Assembly: GCA_028622995.1 (NCBI GenBank)
Contig: JAJQJQ010000025.1
Location: forward strand, 3,162,001 to 3,226,000
Source of the DNA: Panagrolaimus kolymaensis
Taxonomy: Eukaryota; Nematoda; Chromadorea; Rhabditida; Panagrolaimidae
Reading direction: 5' to 3'
Length of the DNA stretch: 64,000 nt
Shown one piece after another: positions 24,806 through 35,393 of the stretch; the stretch's first letter is position 1; each line of letters opens with the position of its first letter. Under the pieces are notes generated by a model. That model saw only the letters and a program-made list of their open reading frames with translations. It made no database searches and was not told the origin of the DNA. A program made the position numbers and the translations under genes.

Positions 24806-24813
24806 TATAAATA
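24806..24813 (+). promoter_or_regulatory. TATA box
   Basis: TATAAATA, 75 bp upstream of the ATG at 24881. Position and sequence fit a core promoter for a strongly expressed small secreted protein. Confidence 0.5.
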
Positions 24814-24880
24814 GACAAAAATGTAATAAAATTTTTACTTTTTGCAATTTTCTTGTTTGCAAAATACCAGTTTTTAAGAA

Positions 24881-25398
24881 ATGAAGTTTACAATAATAAT
24901 TTTGTTATTCTCTTTATTATCTGTTTCTGATCTAACCAGTGAAAGATCCTCGGGAATGCAAGCTTTGGAATGTTCATCATTTTGTCCTGCTTTTTGTAAA
25001 GGAAAATGTGGAGAAGCTCAAGTGAAAGCATCTTGTGAAAAAAACAAATGTCATTGTGGATGTTCAACTACAGCTGTTGGTAAGTTTTTGATTAACTTTT
25101 AGGATTAAATATGAGATCAAAATTGTGGCGCTTTTTCTTTTTTTCGGAAAATCAGGAAACATCTCCACAACAACTATTGTGTTTCATAATTTAAACTTAA
25201 TTTAAATATTTAGGTTGTAAAACGGATGAATGTGACAAATATTGCAAGGAACACTCCGGTGGTCGTCATTACGAATCATCATGCAGTAAACCACATTTAT
25301 GCAAATGCACATTTGGTGATTCTACAGATCATTTAAATCGAGTAAATTATACTATTCCAAAAGATGCTCATTATAATATTATAATTAAGCCTGAGTGA
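24881..25398 (+). CDS. Secreted cysteine-rich peptide with two CS-alpha-beta (defensin-like) units
   Basis: Exons 24881-25079 and 25214-25398 join in phase 1 and give 127 aa. Residues 1-19 form a signal peptide (MKFTIIILLFSLLSVSDL). The mature part has two cysteine-rich units, one per exon. Unit 1 runs from CSSFCPAFC to CHCGC. Unit 2 has the spacing C-x4-C-x3-C-x12-C-x5-C-x-C, close to the CS-alpha-beta scaffold of defensins and related peptides (CxxxC helix, CxC strand). The tail after unit 2 is not cysteine-rich. Such peptides are antimicrobial in some animals and ion-channel ligands in others; a secreted defence or host-interaction role is inference. The intron between units suggests internal exon duplication, though the units are diverged. 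Confidence 0.7.
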
Positions 25399-25878
25399 TT
25401 TACATGTATAAAATCTTGTCTTTTTTTTTGTACGCAGTCATAAATTACTTTTCTGTGATAGGCGTTTATTTATTTGGCAACTTGCATTGAATATAAGAAA
25501 AGTTATCACTTTATCAAAACATTTGATAAAAAAGGTATTGATAAACAAAAATTTGTTTTAAAATTTAAAACTTTGCTAAAATACACTGTTTATATCTAAC
25601 ATCTTCACGCAATCTTATTCATATATTCATGGTCAACAAAGAGGTTGCTGGTTTGTTGAAAACGACTTAAAAAAAACAAAATTCTTTCGCTGCAGTTTTT
25701 TTCACGCTTTTTTGATGACTTTATTGATTCATCTATCCCTTCCTTCCTGCTATCGATTACTTGTCTCTTTTTATTGCATTTGTTTTTCAGTCGTTGTTTT
25801 TTCGTTTTTATTCGTGAGTTTTACAAAAAGATTTTTTTTCTAAAGTTTAATTTTTTTATTTTTAATCCCTTTTTTAAC
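25399..25878. other. Intergenic, no gene seen
   Basis: A/T-rich spacer. The end is pyrimidine-rich with a tttttcag acceptor at about 25790, a possible trans-splice site for the next gene. Confidence 0.4.
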
Positions 25879-26931
25879 ATGAATGAATTTAAAAAATTAT
25901 TTGCTGATTGTATGAATGATTATGATGTTGCTAAAGGATCAACAGCAGAATGGCCAAATAATTCAATTTCTAATCGAGCTGTTTTTAACTTTTGTGACGG
26001 ATATTTTGGGAAAAATAAGACTCCAATTTCATCCGAAGAAATTGAACTTTGCCAACGCTTGTCTCAAGAAGCAAAACAAATATTTGGCGATGGCGAAATT
26101 GGATTAGGTAGCGAAGGCGGAGAATCTATGGTTCCATTTTGGCTTGTTGCACTTAAAGAAGATAAAGAAACCCCAAAGAAGATTACAGCTAAACTTATTC
26201 GAGATCGATTTGATGGAACCCTTTTTCCGTCGTCTAGTATCAGTAAGTATTTTAAAATATTTCATTTAAAATTAGAAAAATACAACGGCAGCTGCCATAC
26301 TTTGCACAAATCTAGAGAATCCACGATTCTCCAAAAAATTTGTGGCATTTGTCAAACTAGTACAGAAAAATAAAATTGTGTTGCAAGAATTGGGAACAAA
26401 AACTTTTTGATGCTTTTTTCGATTCATTTCCACCTTTTTTGACCTAATTTTTAATTAAAATAACCACAGATTATTTTGAAAAATTAGTAAAAAAAAGCAT
26501 AGCACAAAAGTTTTTTAGAACGCTTTGCCGGAGCTTCGAAATTTTCGGTAGGATTCTCGAGATATTCTCAGATTTGAAAAAATTCACAATTTCTTTTTAA
26601 ATTAGAAAAAACGTTATAGTTTAATCCTTCCATTTCAGCAATTTTCCCATTGAATGAAAAAACCAACAAATTTCAAGATCAAATTCATCGAGATTTTGAG
26701 GATTCTCTAGAAGCTGATAATCCCTGGGAAAAAAGTTTTCAATGGTTCAAAGATCAAGAAAATTTCATTGATACAGCAATGGTGTATGTGGGAGATGATT
26801 ATCCGGATGGAGATGAAAAAGATTGGCCGAATGGAACTGAAATGTCACCATCATGTTTGCCTCGATTGATGCTAGGGTTAACTAAGAGTGGCAGTTTAAC
26901 TGGACTTTTTAGTTACGTTGTTTACACATAA
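25879..26931 (+). CDS. Nuclease A inhibitor-like protein (tentative)
   Basis: Exons 25879-26242 and 26639-26931 join in phase 1 (donor gtaagt, acceptor tttcag) and give about 218 aa. It has no signal peptide and is acidic. The C-terminus reads LGLTKSGSLTGLFSYVVYT, which fits the G-x-T-x-x-G-x-L-x-G...VVxT ending of the NuiA (nuclease A inhibitor) family. An upstream GSEGGESMVPFWLV segment resembles the family's SE...PF block. NuiA proteins are small bacterial and cyanobacterial inhibitors of non-specific endonucleases. In a nematode this would suggest horizontal acquisition, but the match is by eye only. The other reading is an unrecognised nematode protein. The start is the first ATG of the frame after the acceptor. 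Confidence 0.45.
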
Positions 26932-27294
26932 CGCAAAAATGACGAGTAGAAATATTATCATATATGTACATATTCACTAAATTAATACTTTTTCTTTAAA
27001 ACTTTCTTTTTTTTTTAAAATTATTTTTCTAATTGCTTCATCAAAAAAAACTTTTTATAAACAAATTTTTGATTTCTGCACTTATATATATTTTGTTACA
27101 AAACATTTTTATTACATAAAAAGTCTGAAGAGCTTTAACTATGTGAAACCAATACTTTTCTCTTTTCAGCATGGACATGTGTATTTTGGTATTTACTCGA
27201 GAGTTATTATATTTTACTCTGTCAAAGATTTAAAAAAAACAAAAAAAAATAAATGAAATTAAAAATTTAAGTTGGTTTTTAACAAAAATACGAA
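26932..27294. other. Intergenic, no gene seen
   Basis: A/T-rich 3' flank between the NuiA-like gene and repeat copy 3. No feature was found. Confidence 0.5.
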
Positions 27295-27580
27295 AATTAA
27301 TGTTTTTGTTGCTTCTCAAAAAACAAGAGACGTGTGTGTTTATTATTTTTATTACTTCATTCAGCCTTTTTTCTCGCAAAAAGCGATCAATATTTGCGAG
27401 TGTTTTTTTTATGTTGCATTCTTTCTTCTCTTTTTTTTTTGCAAAAGTTTTGTGTGTTCTTATATTAATGACATTGCAATTTTTTCAATTTGAATTTTTT
27501 ATTTTATAACTTTTTGTTAGTTTTTTATGTACAAAATTTCAAAGCAAAACAAACAAAAATAGAGAGAGTGAAAAAGCTAG
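27295..27580 (+). repeat. Dispersed repeat, copy 3
   Basis: It starts AAAAAACAAGAGACGTGTG and continues with AAGCGATCAATATTTGC, then TTTCAATTTGAATTTTTTATTTTATAA. It ends in AAATAGAGAGAGTG. It is collinear with copies 1 and 2. Confidence 0.6.
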
Positions 27581-27944
27581 CAACCCACAAACACCTTTCC
27601 AAAGTCAAAAAGTTTAAAGGAAAATTTGTTTTAATATACATCATCTCTAACTGTGTGGAATCAAGACCAAGAGAATGCATTTCAGGCTTTAAATGCAGCG
27701 GCATGAAAAAAATAATAAAGTAATTTATAAACAAAGAGATTTCAAAAAAATTAAATATATTGTTTAACCAAAGAAACATTACACGCAATGAAAAATAAAG
27801 TAGAAAACATAGCAAAGTTTTTTTAAAGAGTAAATAAAAAATGAAGGAAAAAACAACTCTTTTTTTGCATTTTCTTTAGTGCTTTGGGTTTTTAATATTT
27901 AAAAAAGAAATCCATTTAACTAAACAATTATAAATACTTTTGAT

Positions 27945-28644
27945 TCATTGCCATCGAGTACGCACAAGGTCTAAAGGGCACCAAAGAATGGTGATGGAAT
28001 TTTTGTGCTTAACAAGATAAATTAACAAAAGGCCAACACTTTCGTCATCTTTTGTAATTGCAATGGTTTGACCTTCATCTAAAATAGTATTATTTAGTTT
28101 ATTTTTTTAAAGTGAAAATTTAAATTTTTTTACCTTCGATGCAGAAATGATTGAGGGGCGATTTTTTAACTTTTTCAATTTTAGGAAAAATAATTTCTGG
28201 GATAAATTCTTTTAGTTCAAAAACCACATGTTCTCCATAAAAATTTAATTGAACGGGGAAAATTTTTACAATTTCTAAAAAAATTGGGATAATTTAGTTT
28301 GTTTACGCTAACCTTTCAAACTTACCTAAAACTTTAGTGAGAACTTCGCTGAGGGTTCCATTTTTCGAGTACACTCTAATTTCCGATATGGATTCCGCGA
28401 ATTCTTTTCTAGTATTGGATGTTGTATCATTGCTATGATTTAGATGATGATTTCCAACCTCGGCGGAGCTTTGATTTTGACCTATAAGATATTATCAAAG
28501 TAAGACTTGCAAGAGTTTGCTCAAAGCGGAAGAAAATTCACCTGATTGTGTAAAAACAATTTTCGAGTTATTTCTATCTATTACATCACTTGAAGCGAAG
28601 CCAAAGGTGAGAGCAATCAAATAAAGCCCAAATAAATATTTCAT
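27945..28644 (-). CDS. Small secreted protein, paralog of the 32671-33356 gene
   Basis: The minus-strand gene has four exons; codons split consistently at three introns with gt(a/g)a donors. The ATG is at 28644 and the stop at 27945. It begins with a signal peptide (MKYLFGLYLIALTFGFASS), then a low-complexity Asn/Ser region with possible N-glycosylation sites (NDTT, NGTL). A conserved C-terminal core follows: IFPKIEKVKKSPL, then a DD-containing loop and ITILWCPLDLVRTRWQ. The core is shared with the gene at 32671-33356 (IFPKIEKHKKSPL, ITILWCPFEPIRGQP). No known domain is recognised. In a plant parasite this profile would suit a secreted effector or cuticle/gut protein, but that is inference. 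Confidence 0.75.
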
Positions 28645-30037
28645 AGTTTTGAAGTTAGTAAAAGTAAAAAGTTTGAAGTTTTCAAAAATTCAATGCAAAT
28701 AAAAACAAAAAATATATTGAAAAAATTGCAAAGCAACTAAACAAAATCGAATAAAATTTGGATTGATGTGTTTTTATTTTATTTTCAGTCAGTATTGCTT
28801 AACAAAATGGATTGATGTTGTCTTGAAAAATTTTTTAAAAACAAAAAAAGGTTCAAAAGTCAGATAGCAGCGAGAGAAGCTTTTAATGATTCCCCACAGA
28901 CAAGTTTGCCGCTGTTCTTTTGTGTGTGAGTTTTTTTTCAATGTTTTTCCTTCAAAACAAAATAAAAAAAGAAAAATGATGCTGCCACTTTTTTTTATAA
29001 AAAATCATTTATTTTCATAGACGAGTTTTTCTGTTTTGTTTTTAGAATAATTTGAAAAAAGGAAAATAAGGGAAAATCAAAGACTAAAAAAGTAAACAAG
29101 AAAATTCCATTCTTTTTTTTAAACATTTATTAATTTTAAAGCAAATAAAGAAAGTTTAAAGAATGAAAAAACAAATTGAGGTGAATGTTTCAAAGCTCAC
29201 TATCACTGCATTAACGAATATGAATATCATAATTTTTTTCGTTTTTTCCATCAATTTTAAATTGAGTTTCAAAAAATTCTTTAAAACTTGAACTATTTGT
29301 TTTAAAAACAAGTAAAACACAGAAATAAGGTACAAAAGTTTTTCTAATACTTATTTAAATATATAATTTTTGGTATTCAATTTAAATTATTTGCAAATAC
29401 AATGTTAATTTATTTTTGTTTTTTTATCGCTCCCAACGTTCTTTTCTTCAACAGTGCCATTTTTTGTTCCATCTCCATAAAAAAAATTTCTTTTTTGCCG
29501 ATCGTTACTTTCTTTAAAATATATAATTTTGCGGCGTAAAAAGCAGACAAAGAAAAACAAAGATTTTCCCATTTGCTATTGGCCTTTGAATTTTTAGTTC
29601 TCTTTTTTGTTGACAAATAACTGCTATTCTTCTCACCAACAACAACCATTTCTTTAATAAAGAAAAAGAGTTTTTTTCGCGCCAACCATTTTTTTGTTGT
29701 TGCCTTTTTTGCTTACTTGAAAACTTTTTGGTTGGTTTTGGATAAATTCAATCAACAAAAAAGTATTTTGTTTCATTTGATGCAAAAAAAAAATATCGTT
29801 CTCTTTCTTCTAAAAATTTTTTATTAACCAAGTTTTAACAAGTTGCTTTTTTATTAATTTAGTTTATATTTATAAACTTGGCAAAAGTTCCTGAATGCAA
29901 ATGTTTCGGAATTATTATTTTTTAAAATTAAACTTTTTTTGCGCTTGAATTTCCATCTTTTTATTATATGCAAAAACTTATATTTATTTTTGTTTTTTTA
30001 GGCATTCGATTTTTTATATAATAATCATCTTGTAGCC
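28645..30037. other. Intergenic region, partly duplicated 5' flank
   Basis: 28645-29050 is the 5' flank of the minus gene and resembles 33357-33790 (TTGCCGCTGTTC...TGATGCTGCCAC...ATTTATTTTC), so the segmental duplication includes the promoter. The rest is A/T-rich. A ttttttag acceptor ends at 30001, 36 bp before the next start codon. Confidence 0.5.
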
Positions 30038-31820
30038 ATGAATTATTGGGATGCATCAGATATGCAAAATTTGGCTCGTGGTGGAGGATATGCATATATT
30101 ATTGGTTATCAAGCCAACTTATCTGTTACCGTGGTTCAAGAAGATACTGGCAACCTTGTGGCCCAAGCTGTCACTCAAAGCATAAAAGCATTTATGAAAG
30201 ACTTTAAAAAAACTTTCAAAGGTTATAAAGCGATCATAATAAATATTGAATTGTTGGTAACACCTGAATATTTAAATATTCTCAATCTTAAAGATGAACT
30301 TCGTCAGCTATTAATCGATATGAAAATTCCATATTATTTTACCCACGATGGAGTTTATTTTGCTATGGCATTTTTAGCTGGAGCTAATGTAACTATTCCA
30401 TTTGATGAAATGGTTTTAATTGTCAATGTTTCCATCAATGGTATATCTGTAATCGAATTACGCCGAGTTATGGATGGATATGAAGTTATGTGTGAAAGAG
30501 ACGTTCCCACTGAAAATGGAGATACACCTGAAAGGCTTAAAGTTAAAATTATGGGTTCATGTCATCCAACAAGAATTATTTTATTCGCAATGCAAGCTAT
30601 GGCAGCCATGTTCAAACATTTAAAAATTGTTTTGAAATCAAAAAAACTTATCGCTTTAAATGGAATAATTACTGAATATAAAATTAAATTTGTATATGAA
30701 ATGGGTAAATGGATTATCGATCGATCAAATAACAAATTTTTTATTCATCCAATTTGTAATAGAACTTTTTATGTTTTACCATCAAATTGTAAAAAAGAAG
30801 ATGCATGGATAACTATGAATAAGAATGAACGTTTACCCCTCAAAAAGGAATGTTTTGTTTCACGTCTCACCCAAGAATTTTATGTACGTTGTTTTATCAT
30901 TATTTTTACATTTAAGAAATTAAAAGATTTTGATTTTCAGTTAGCATATGAAAAAGATAATCAAATTAATGGCCTTAGTTTTATTCCAAAATCAATCGTA
31001 AAAGGAAATGATGAACTCTGGTGGGCTCAGCATCATCAAGTTTTACTCGATTTAAAGAATTCTCATAAAATGAAAATTATTTATTCCGTGGATGAACAAA
31101 ACTTTTTTACATTTACTAAAGAACCCCTTATTTCCTTTCAAATTCAATTCCTTCCATCAATTTTGGATGCTAAAAGCATAAAAGAAAAAATTCCTGTTAT
31201 TGGATTTTTTGATAATTCTTCAGTTATTTGCACTTGCACAAATGAAAATGGAAAATATGAATTTTTGGATGAATGGAATGGTAAGTTTTTTTTTCTTAAA
31301 ATCTTTCCTAAAAGCAAAAAATGTTAATTGATAAATTTTATTAAGGTTTATATGGCAAAAATTTGATTCTTCGTGGTGAAGCAGAAAAGCCAACTTTTAT
31401 TTCATCTCCAAATGTTAATGGATTTCCAGTTGCCATTTATGGTAAATTCCATACTCATAATAAATTCCATAATATTAATCTTTTAATTTAGATTTCATTA
31501 AAATCATGTCAATGCAACCAGAAAAGATCAAAGTTGATCCAAATTGGAAGTTTGAAATCACCAAAGACTCAAGCAACCCCGTTTTAATTGAATATGAAGC
31601 ATCAAATAAAACTAAAAATGCCGCATCCCCTGCTTTTCTTTTGGCTTTAATTCTCAAAGAAAAAATTAAAGCAATTAAATCAAAAATTGGAACAAAACCA
31701 AAAAAATTTGGTTTCGTGCTTTTTGATGATTTTGAAGCCGAAGCAAGAAACCGCGTTGAAACTCAAATTGAAGAATCTTGTAAATTAATGAATCTTGAAT
31801 GTTGTTTTATTAAAATTTGA
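30038..31820 (+). CDS. Uncharacterised 536-aa protein, possible divergent Hsp70/actin-fold
   Basis: Exons 30038-30883, 30940/30941-31280, 31346-31441 and 31492-31820 join in phases 0, 1 and 1 and give 536 aa. No signal peptide or membrane helix is evident. The N-terminus (YAYIIGYQANLSVTVVQED), the segment MVLIVNVSINGISVIELRR and the middle AMQAMAAMFKHLK are spaced like the two phosphate-binding strands and connecting helix of Hsp70/actin-type ATPases. However, the glycines and acidic residues of those motifs are mostly missing, so ATP binding is doubtful. The C-terminal exon is Lys-rich and ends in a conserved-looking block (KPKKFGFVLFDDFEAEA). A divergent, perhaps inactive chaperone-like protein is one reading; otherwise unknown. 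It lies between two duplicated minus-strand genes. Confidence 0.6.
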
Positions 31821-32670
31821 AAATATTGTTCTCCAATTTTTCTTATCGATGTTGAGTTATTCTATGTAAATTTTTAAATTTTGCTTGAAACTTTTAAAAA
31901 ATCTTTTTTCTTCTTCTTATCATTATTATCTTCTTTTAATACTAAACTTGCTTCTATTTCATGTAAATTCAAAAGTTTTCTGTTATCCATTTTTCAATTT
32001 CATTTGTAGTTACCGCTCTTTTATCAACAAAAACTCAAAACTCAATTTCATTAGCATTTATATTAAAATAAATTTCTAAAATATTTTTATTAGTATTAGA
32101 TAGTTTTTATTTTTGCGAAAAAAACATAAACAAAAAATGAAATTAATAAAAAATTCAAATTAAAAAAAACTTTAAGCTTTCTTTTCACATGTTTAAACAT
32201 TTTTCTTTAAAAGGTTTTCTGTTAAACTACATTATTTGTATTTTGAACTTTGAATTTTTTATACAAAATTCCGAAGAGCTACAAACAAAAAAATAGATAA
32301 GTGTGCTAATGTTTTTTCATTATTATCCACTGCATTTCTAAAATTTTATCAATAAGGAAAATTATTTTAGAATCAAAAGAATTAAAAAATATTGAATCAA
32401 AACAAAAGATGTGCTTGTTGGGCTTTCGCAGTAATAGCATAATATTGTAAAATGATAAATCAAGTCATAAACAAATCAAAAGGTTAAAAAATTAATCAAA
32501 AAAACATGACACAAAAATAAAATTAAATATAAAATATTACAATTTTTTTAAATTCTTACTTAAAATTTTTTGATAAAAATGTATACTTTTTGCATTTATT
32601 TTTTTCAATCCTCGTGATTTAATAATTAAAAGCAATTCAATTAAAATAAAAAATTATCGAAATTCATGAT
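31821..32670. other. Intergenic, part of a duplicated segment
   Basis: A/T-rich. The stretch 32220-32320 (TTTGAATTTTTTATACAAAATT..., AAACAAAAAAATAGATAAG) resembles 27490-27580 downstream of the other paralog, supporting a shared duplicated block. Confidence 0.4.
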
Positions 32671-33356
32671 TCATGGTTGTCCGCGAATTGGTTCAAATGG
32701 ACACCATAAAATTGTGATGGAAAATCGGTGTCTAAGAACATAATATAAAAGCTTATCAATGCTTTGATCATCTTTTTTAATTCCAATTGTTTTGCCGGCG
32801 TCTAAAAAAGAGAAGAATTTATTTGCCAACTTTAAAAAAAAATCAAAATTCAAAAAGATTTACCGATAATACAAAAATTTGTGAGGGGTGATTTTTTGTG
32901 TTTTTCAATTTTAGGAAAAATTGTTTCTGGTATAAATTGGGATCAGTTAGTTTGTTTGATTAAGATAAACCTTTCGAACTTACGTTTAATTTTAATGTGA
33001 ACTTCGGTGATAGTTTCATTTCGGGTGGAATAATTACGAAATTCTTCTATGAGGTTGGATAAACCAAACATTTCAGATGCTGTATTATTATTGATTTGTT
33101 TTGGTTCTTTTGGTTGATCGATATTATCTGCTTTAGGTTTGCGTAAAAATTTCTCACGAATGTCTAATTTTTTGCCAGATCTTTGGTCATTATCATTCTT
33201 GATCGTTCGATCGAGTTTTCCAACAGTATTAGAAATTTTACTCGAGGTAACTTGTGAAAAAAAATCGTCTAAGCTTTTGCTTAAGCGATCAGATACCCCA
33301 GTTGAAGCATAGCCAATTGAAAGAATAATAATAAATACCACAAACAAATGCTTCAT
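32671..33356 (-). CDS. Small secreted protein, paralog of the 27945-28644 gene
   Basis: Minus strand, ATG at 33356, stop at 32671, three exons. The signal peptide is MKHLFVVFIIILSIGYASTG. A Lys/Asp-rich middle follows (SGKKLDIREKFLRKP), then sequons (NYST, NETI). The C-terminal core IFPKIEKHKKSPL...ITILWCPFEPIRGQP matches the paralog. Relative to the paralog, the exon before the core is shortened: about 70 nt of its coding sequence is absent and a new acceptor (ataccag) is used. The reading frame survives, so the gene may still be functional. The function is unknown. Confidence 0.7.
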
Positions 33357-33830
33357 AATTTTTGAAATAATAAAGGTTTAAAATTTGAAGTATTCAAAAT
33401 TGAATAAAAGCATGAAGAAAAATAATTTAGAGAATGGCCAACCAATAAAATAAAATCGAATAAATGCTTAAAATGATGTGCTGCTTTTCTTTCTTTACAA
33501 TATTGCTCCAAAAAAGTGATTAGTGGCGGCGGCTGCTGTCTCATTATTTTTTTTTTGTACAAAAAGGTTTCATAAATCAGATAACAACGGCTAGCAAAAG
33601 CTTTTAGAACTACTATCCCAGTGATAAATTTTCCGCTGTTCGTGAGTGTATATATTTGTTTTTTTTTTAATGTTTTTTCATTCTTAACTCAAAACAAAAC
33701 AAAAAAAGATTGATGATGCTGCACCTTTTTTTTCAAAAAGAGAAAACATTTATTTACAAAAAGAGAGGTTTTTTATTCTTTGTTTTGTTACATACGTAAA
33801 TAATTGAAAAATAAAATACAAAAAAATTGT
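33357..33830. other. Duplicated 5' flank of the secreted-protein gene
   Basis: Non-coding. 33640-33790 aligns with 28900-29050 upstream of the paralog. Confidence 0.45.
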
Positions 33831-34059
33831 TTTGGAATTCATTGAAAAGTTTCATAATTTTTTTTACTAAACTTTAACTCTAATTTTGTAGTCATTTTTA
33901 ACATTTTTTTACTATAAACCTTTTAATTACCTCCCAAGAGAGAAGTAAAAGCTAATAGCGCTACCGTCATTTGATCAATGACGCTATATTTGCATTTTTG
34001 AAAAAATGAATGAATAACTCTTTGATTCACAAAACAAAACAAAAAATGCATGTTGACGA
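33831..34059 (+). repeat. Direct duplicate A of the 38012 segment
   Basis: About 229 bp from TTTGGAATTCATTGAAA to GCATGTTGACGA. It contains CCTCCCAAGAGAGAAGTAAA and ACCGTCATTTGATCAATGA, both present in the same order at 38012-38260. No inverted termini. It is non-coding. Confidence 0.75.
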
Positions 34060-34074
34060 AAAACGTAGCTGACA

Positions 34075-34273
34075 TTAAAGGGACATAGCTATTTCATGCC
34101 TTTTTTGAAATTTCGTTTGCGGGCACTGCAAGTTACACTTGGTAAGGCGCGTGTTTGAATTACCGTGTAAGACAGAAGTGACACGGTAATTCAAACACGC
34201 GCCGCCCCAACTGTTCCTATCAGCCCCAGTATCGAAATTTTTGAAAAGGCATGAAATAGCTATGTCCCTTTAA
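34075..34273. mobile_element. Palindromic MITE, copy 1, TTAA-flanked
   Basis: A 191-bp core (34079-34269) is bounded by TTAA on both sides. The terminal inverted repeats begin AGGGACATAGCTATTTCATG and extend about 27 bp. A second, inner inverted repeat (GCGCGTGTTTGAATTACCGT and its complement) flanks a 12-base loop, so the whole element can fold into nested hairpins. It differs from copy 2 (50409-50607, opposite orientation) at only two bases. TTAA targets suggest the piggyBac superfamily, but because TTAA is itself part of the palindrome a TA target (Tc1/mariner) cannot be excluded. Confidence 0.85.
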
Positions 34274-35393
34274 CCATCGTGAGATATAGCTTCGTTCAAT
34301 AAATAAATTTTTTGATTTTTTACAATTTTTTTTGCCATACTTGGAATTCTTTAAAAGATTGCAAAAAATTAAGCGGAGTGGAAGAATTTGTTGTTTTATT
34401 TTTGTTTTGTGTAATGCATTTACTAGGTTGCAAACAATGGAAGCATTTTTAATTTTCTTACTTATCATTCATTCATTGTGTTTGAAATCTGGCTTTTGTT
34501 GTATTTCCTCTGACCAAATTTGAATCCAATAAATGTAAAATATTTACAAATAAAATATTAAATCCTTGTTGGTGCAGGACTTCCAGCATCAAGTTGGCTT
34601 GAAAGTTATCCTTTATTTTTTTCTTCCAAAAAGTACACATAAATTTGCCTTAAAGTATCACTGAAATAAATGTACTTTTAATACAGAGTGTCCCAAAAAA
34701 AAGAAGTAAATTTGCTCTGAATCTTACATATTTGTTGTGAAAACAAATGTATTGGTAATTATTGGTTCAGCCCAGCAAGCAAAGCCGCCACGCTTTCCAC
34801 AGCTAACAACCATTACACTCACTATCGCTTACTTTATCCAAGCAACTTAAAATATTCTTCCTGATAAAGCATTTGTAATCGGAACTTTTGTTGAACCGCC
34901 TATTTCCACAAAATTCTTATAAACCTTCCTGGAAAAGTCCATTTTCAATAATTATGAAAAGACTGAAAGTTTAAAAAATAATTTAGGCGAGTTAATGCTC
35001 TATCTATTATGTTCATCAAACTACACATTCTGCGATACTTTGGTTGATCAATGATCCTCGACACGATTACACTTCAACTTCAATCAAAACTCCATAAGAA
35101 CTAATTGTATTTACAAACGTTCACATTCCAGTGACCTTAGAACTCTTTAACATCGTCCAGCCACAACAACAAGGCTGCCGATACGAAATCCAGTAAAACA
35201 GTTTTTATTAACATTAACAAAAATAATAGTTGATACAATGATAAAACACAACCTCAACAAAAACAAAAAGTTAACATTTCAAACAAACGACAAAAGAAAA
35301 GTAACAAACAACAAAAGCAAAGCATAAAATAACAATACAATGGAAAAATGATGTTATCCATGAACTTTTGTAACCAAAGCATATCGTTCGTCT
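34274..35393. other. Intergenic with decayed-looking coding fragments
   Basis: The region is richer in G+C than its neighbours around 34760-35180. It contains short frames such as QQAKPPRFPQLTTI and KAFVIGTFVEPPIS interrupted by stops, which could be an eroded gene. ACAGAGTGTCCCAAAAAA at 34683 resembles a Tc1/mariner-type end, but I found no partner. Confidence 0.3.

Noticed and set aside
27490..27815. Frames on both strands at 27490-27815
   Set aside because: They lie in and beside the dispersed repeat and have low-complexity composition.
34220..34468. Minus-strand 82-codon frame
   Set aside because: It overlaps the MITE end. The same peptide words (GHSYFMPF) appear in the frame at 50524-50721 because both come from the MITE inverted repeat.
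34683..34700. Tc1/mariner-like end ACAGAGTGTCCCAAAAAA
   Set aside because: No matching inverted end or target duplication was found nearby.
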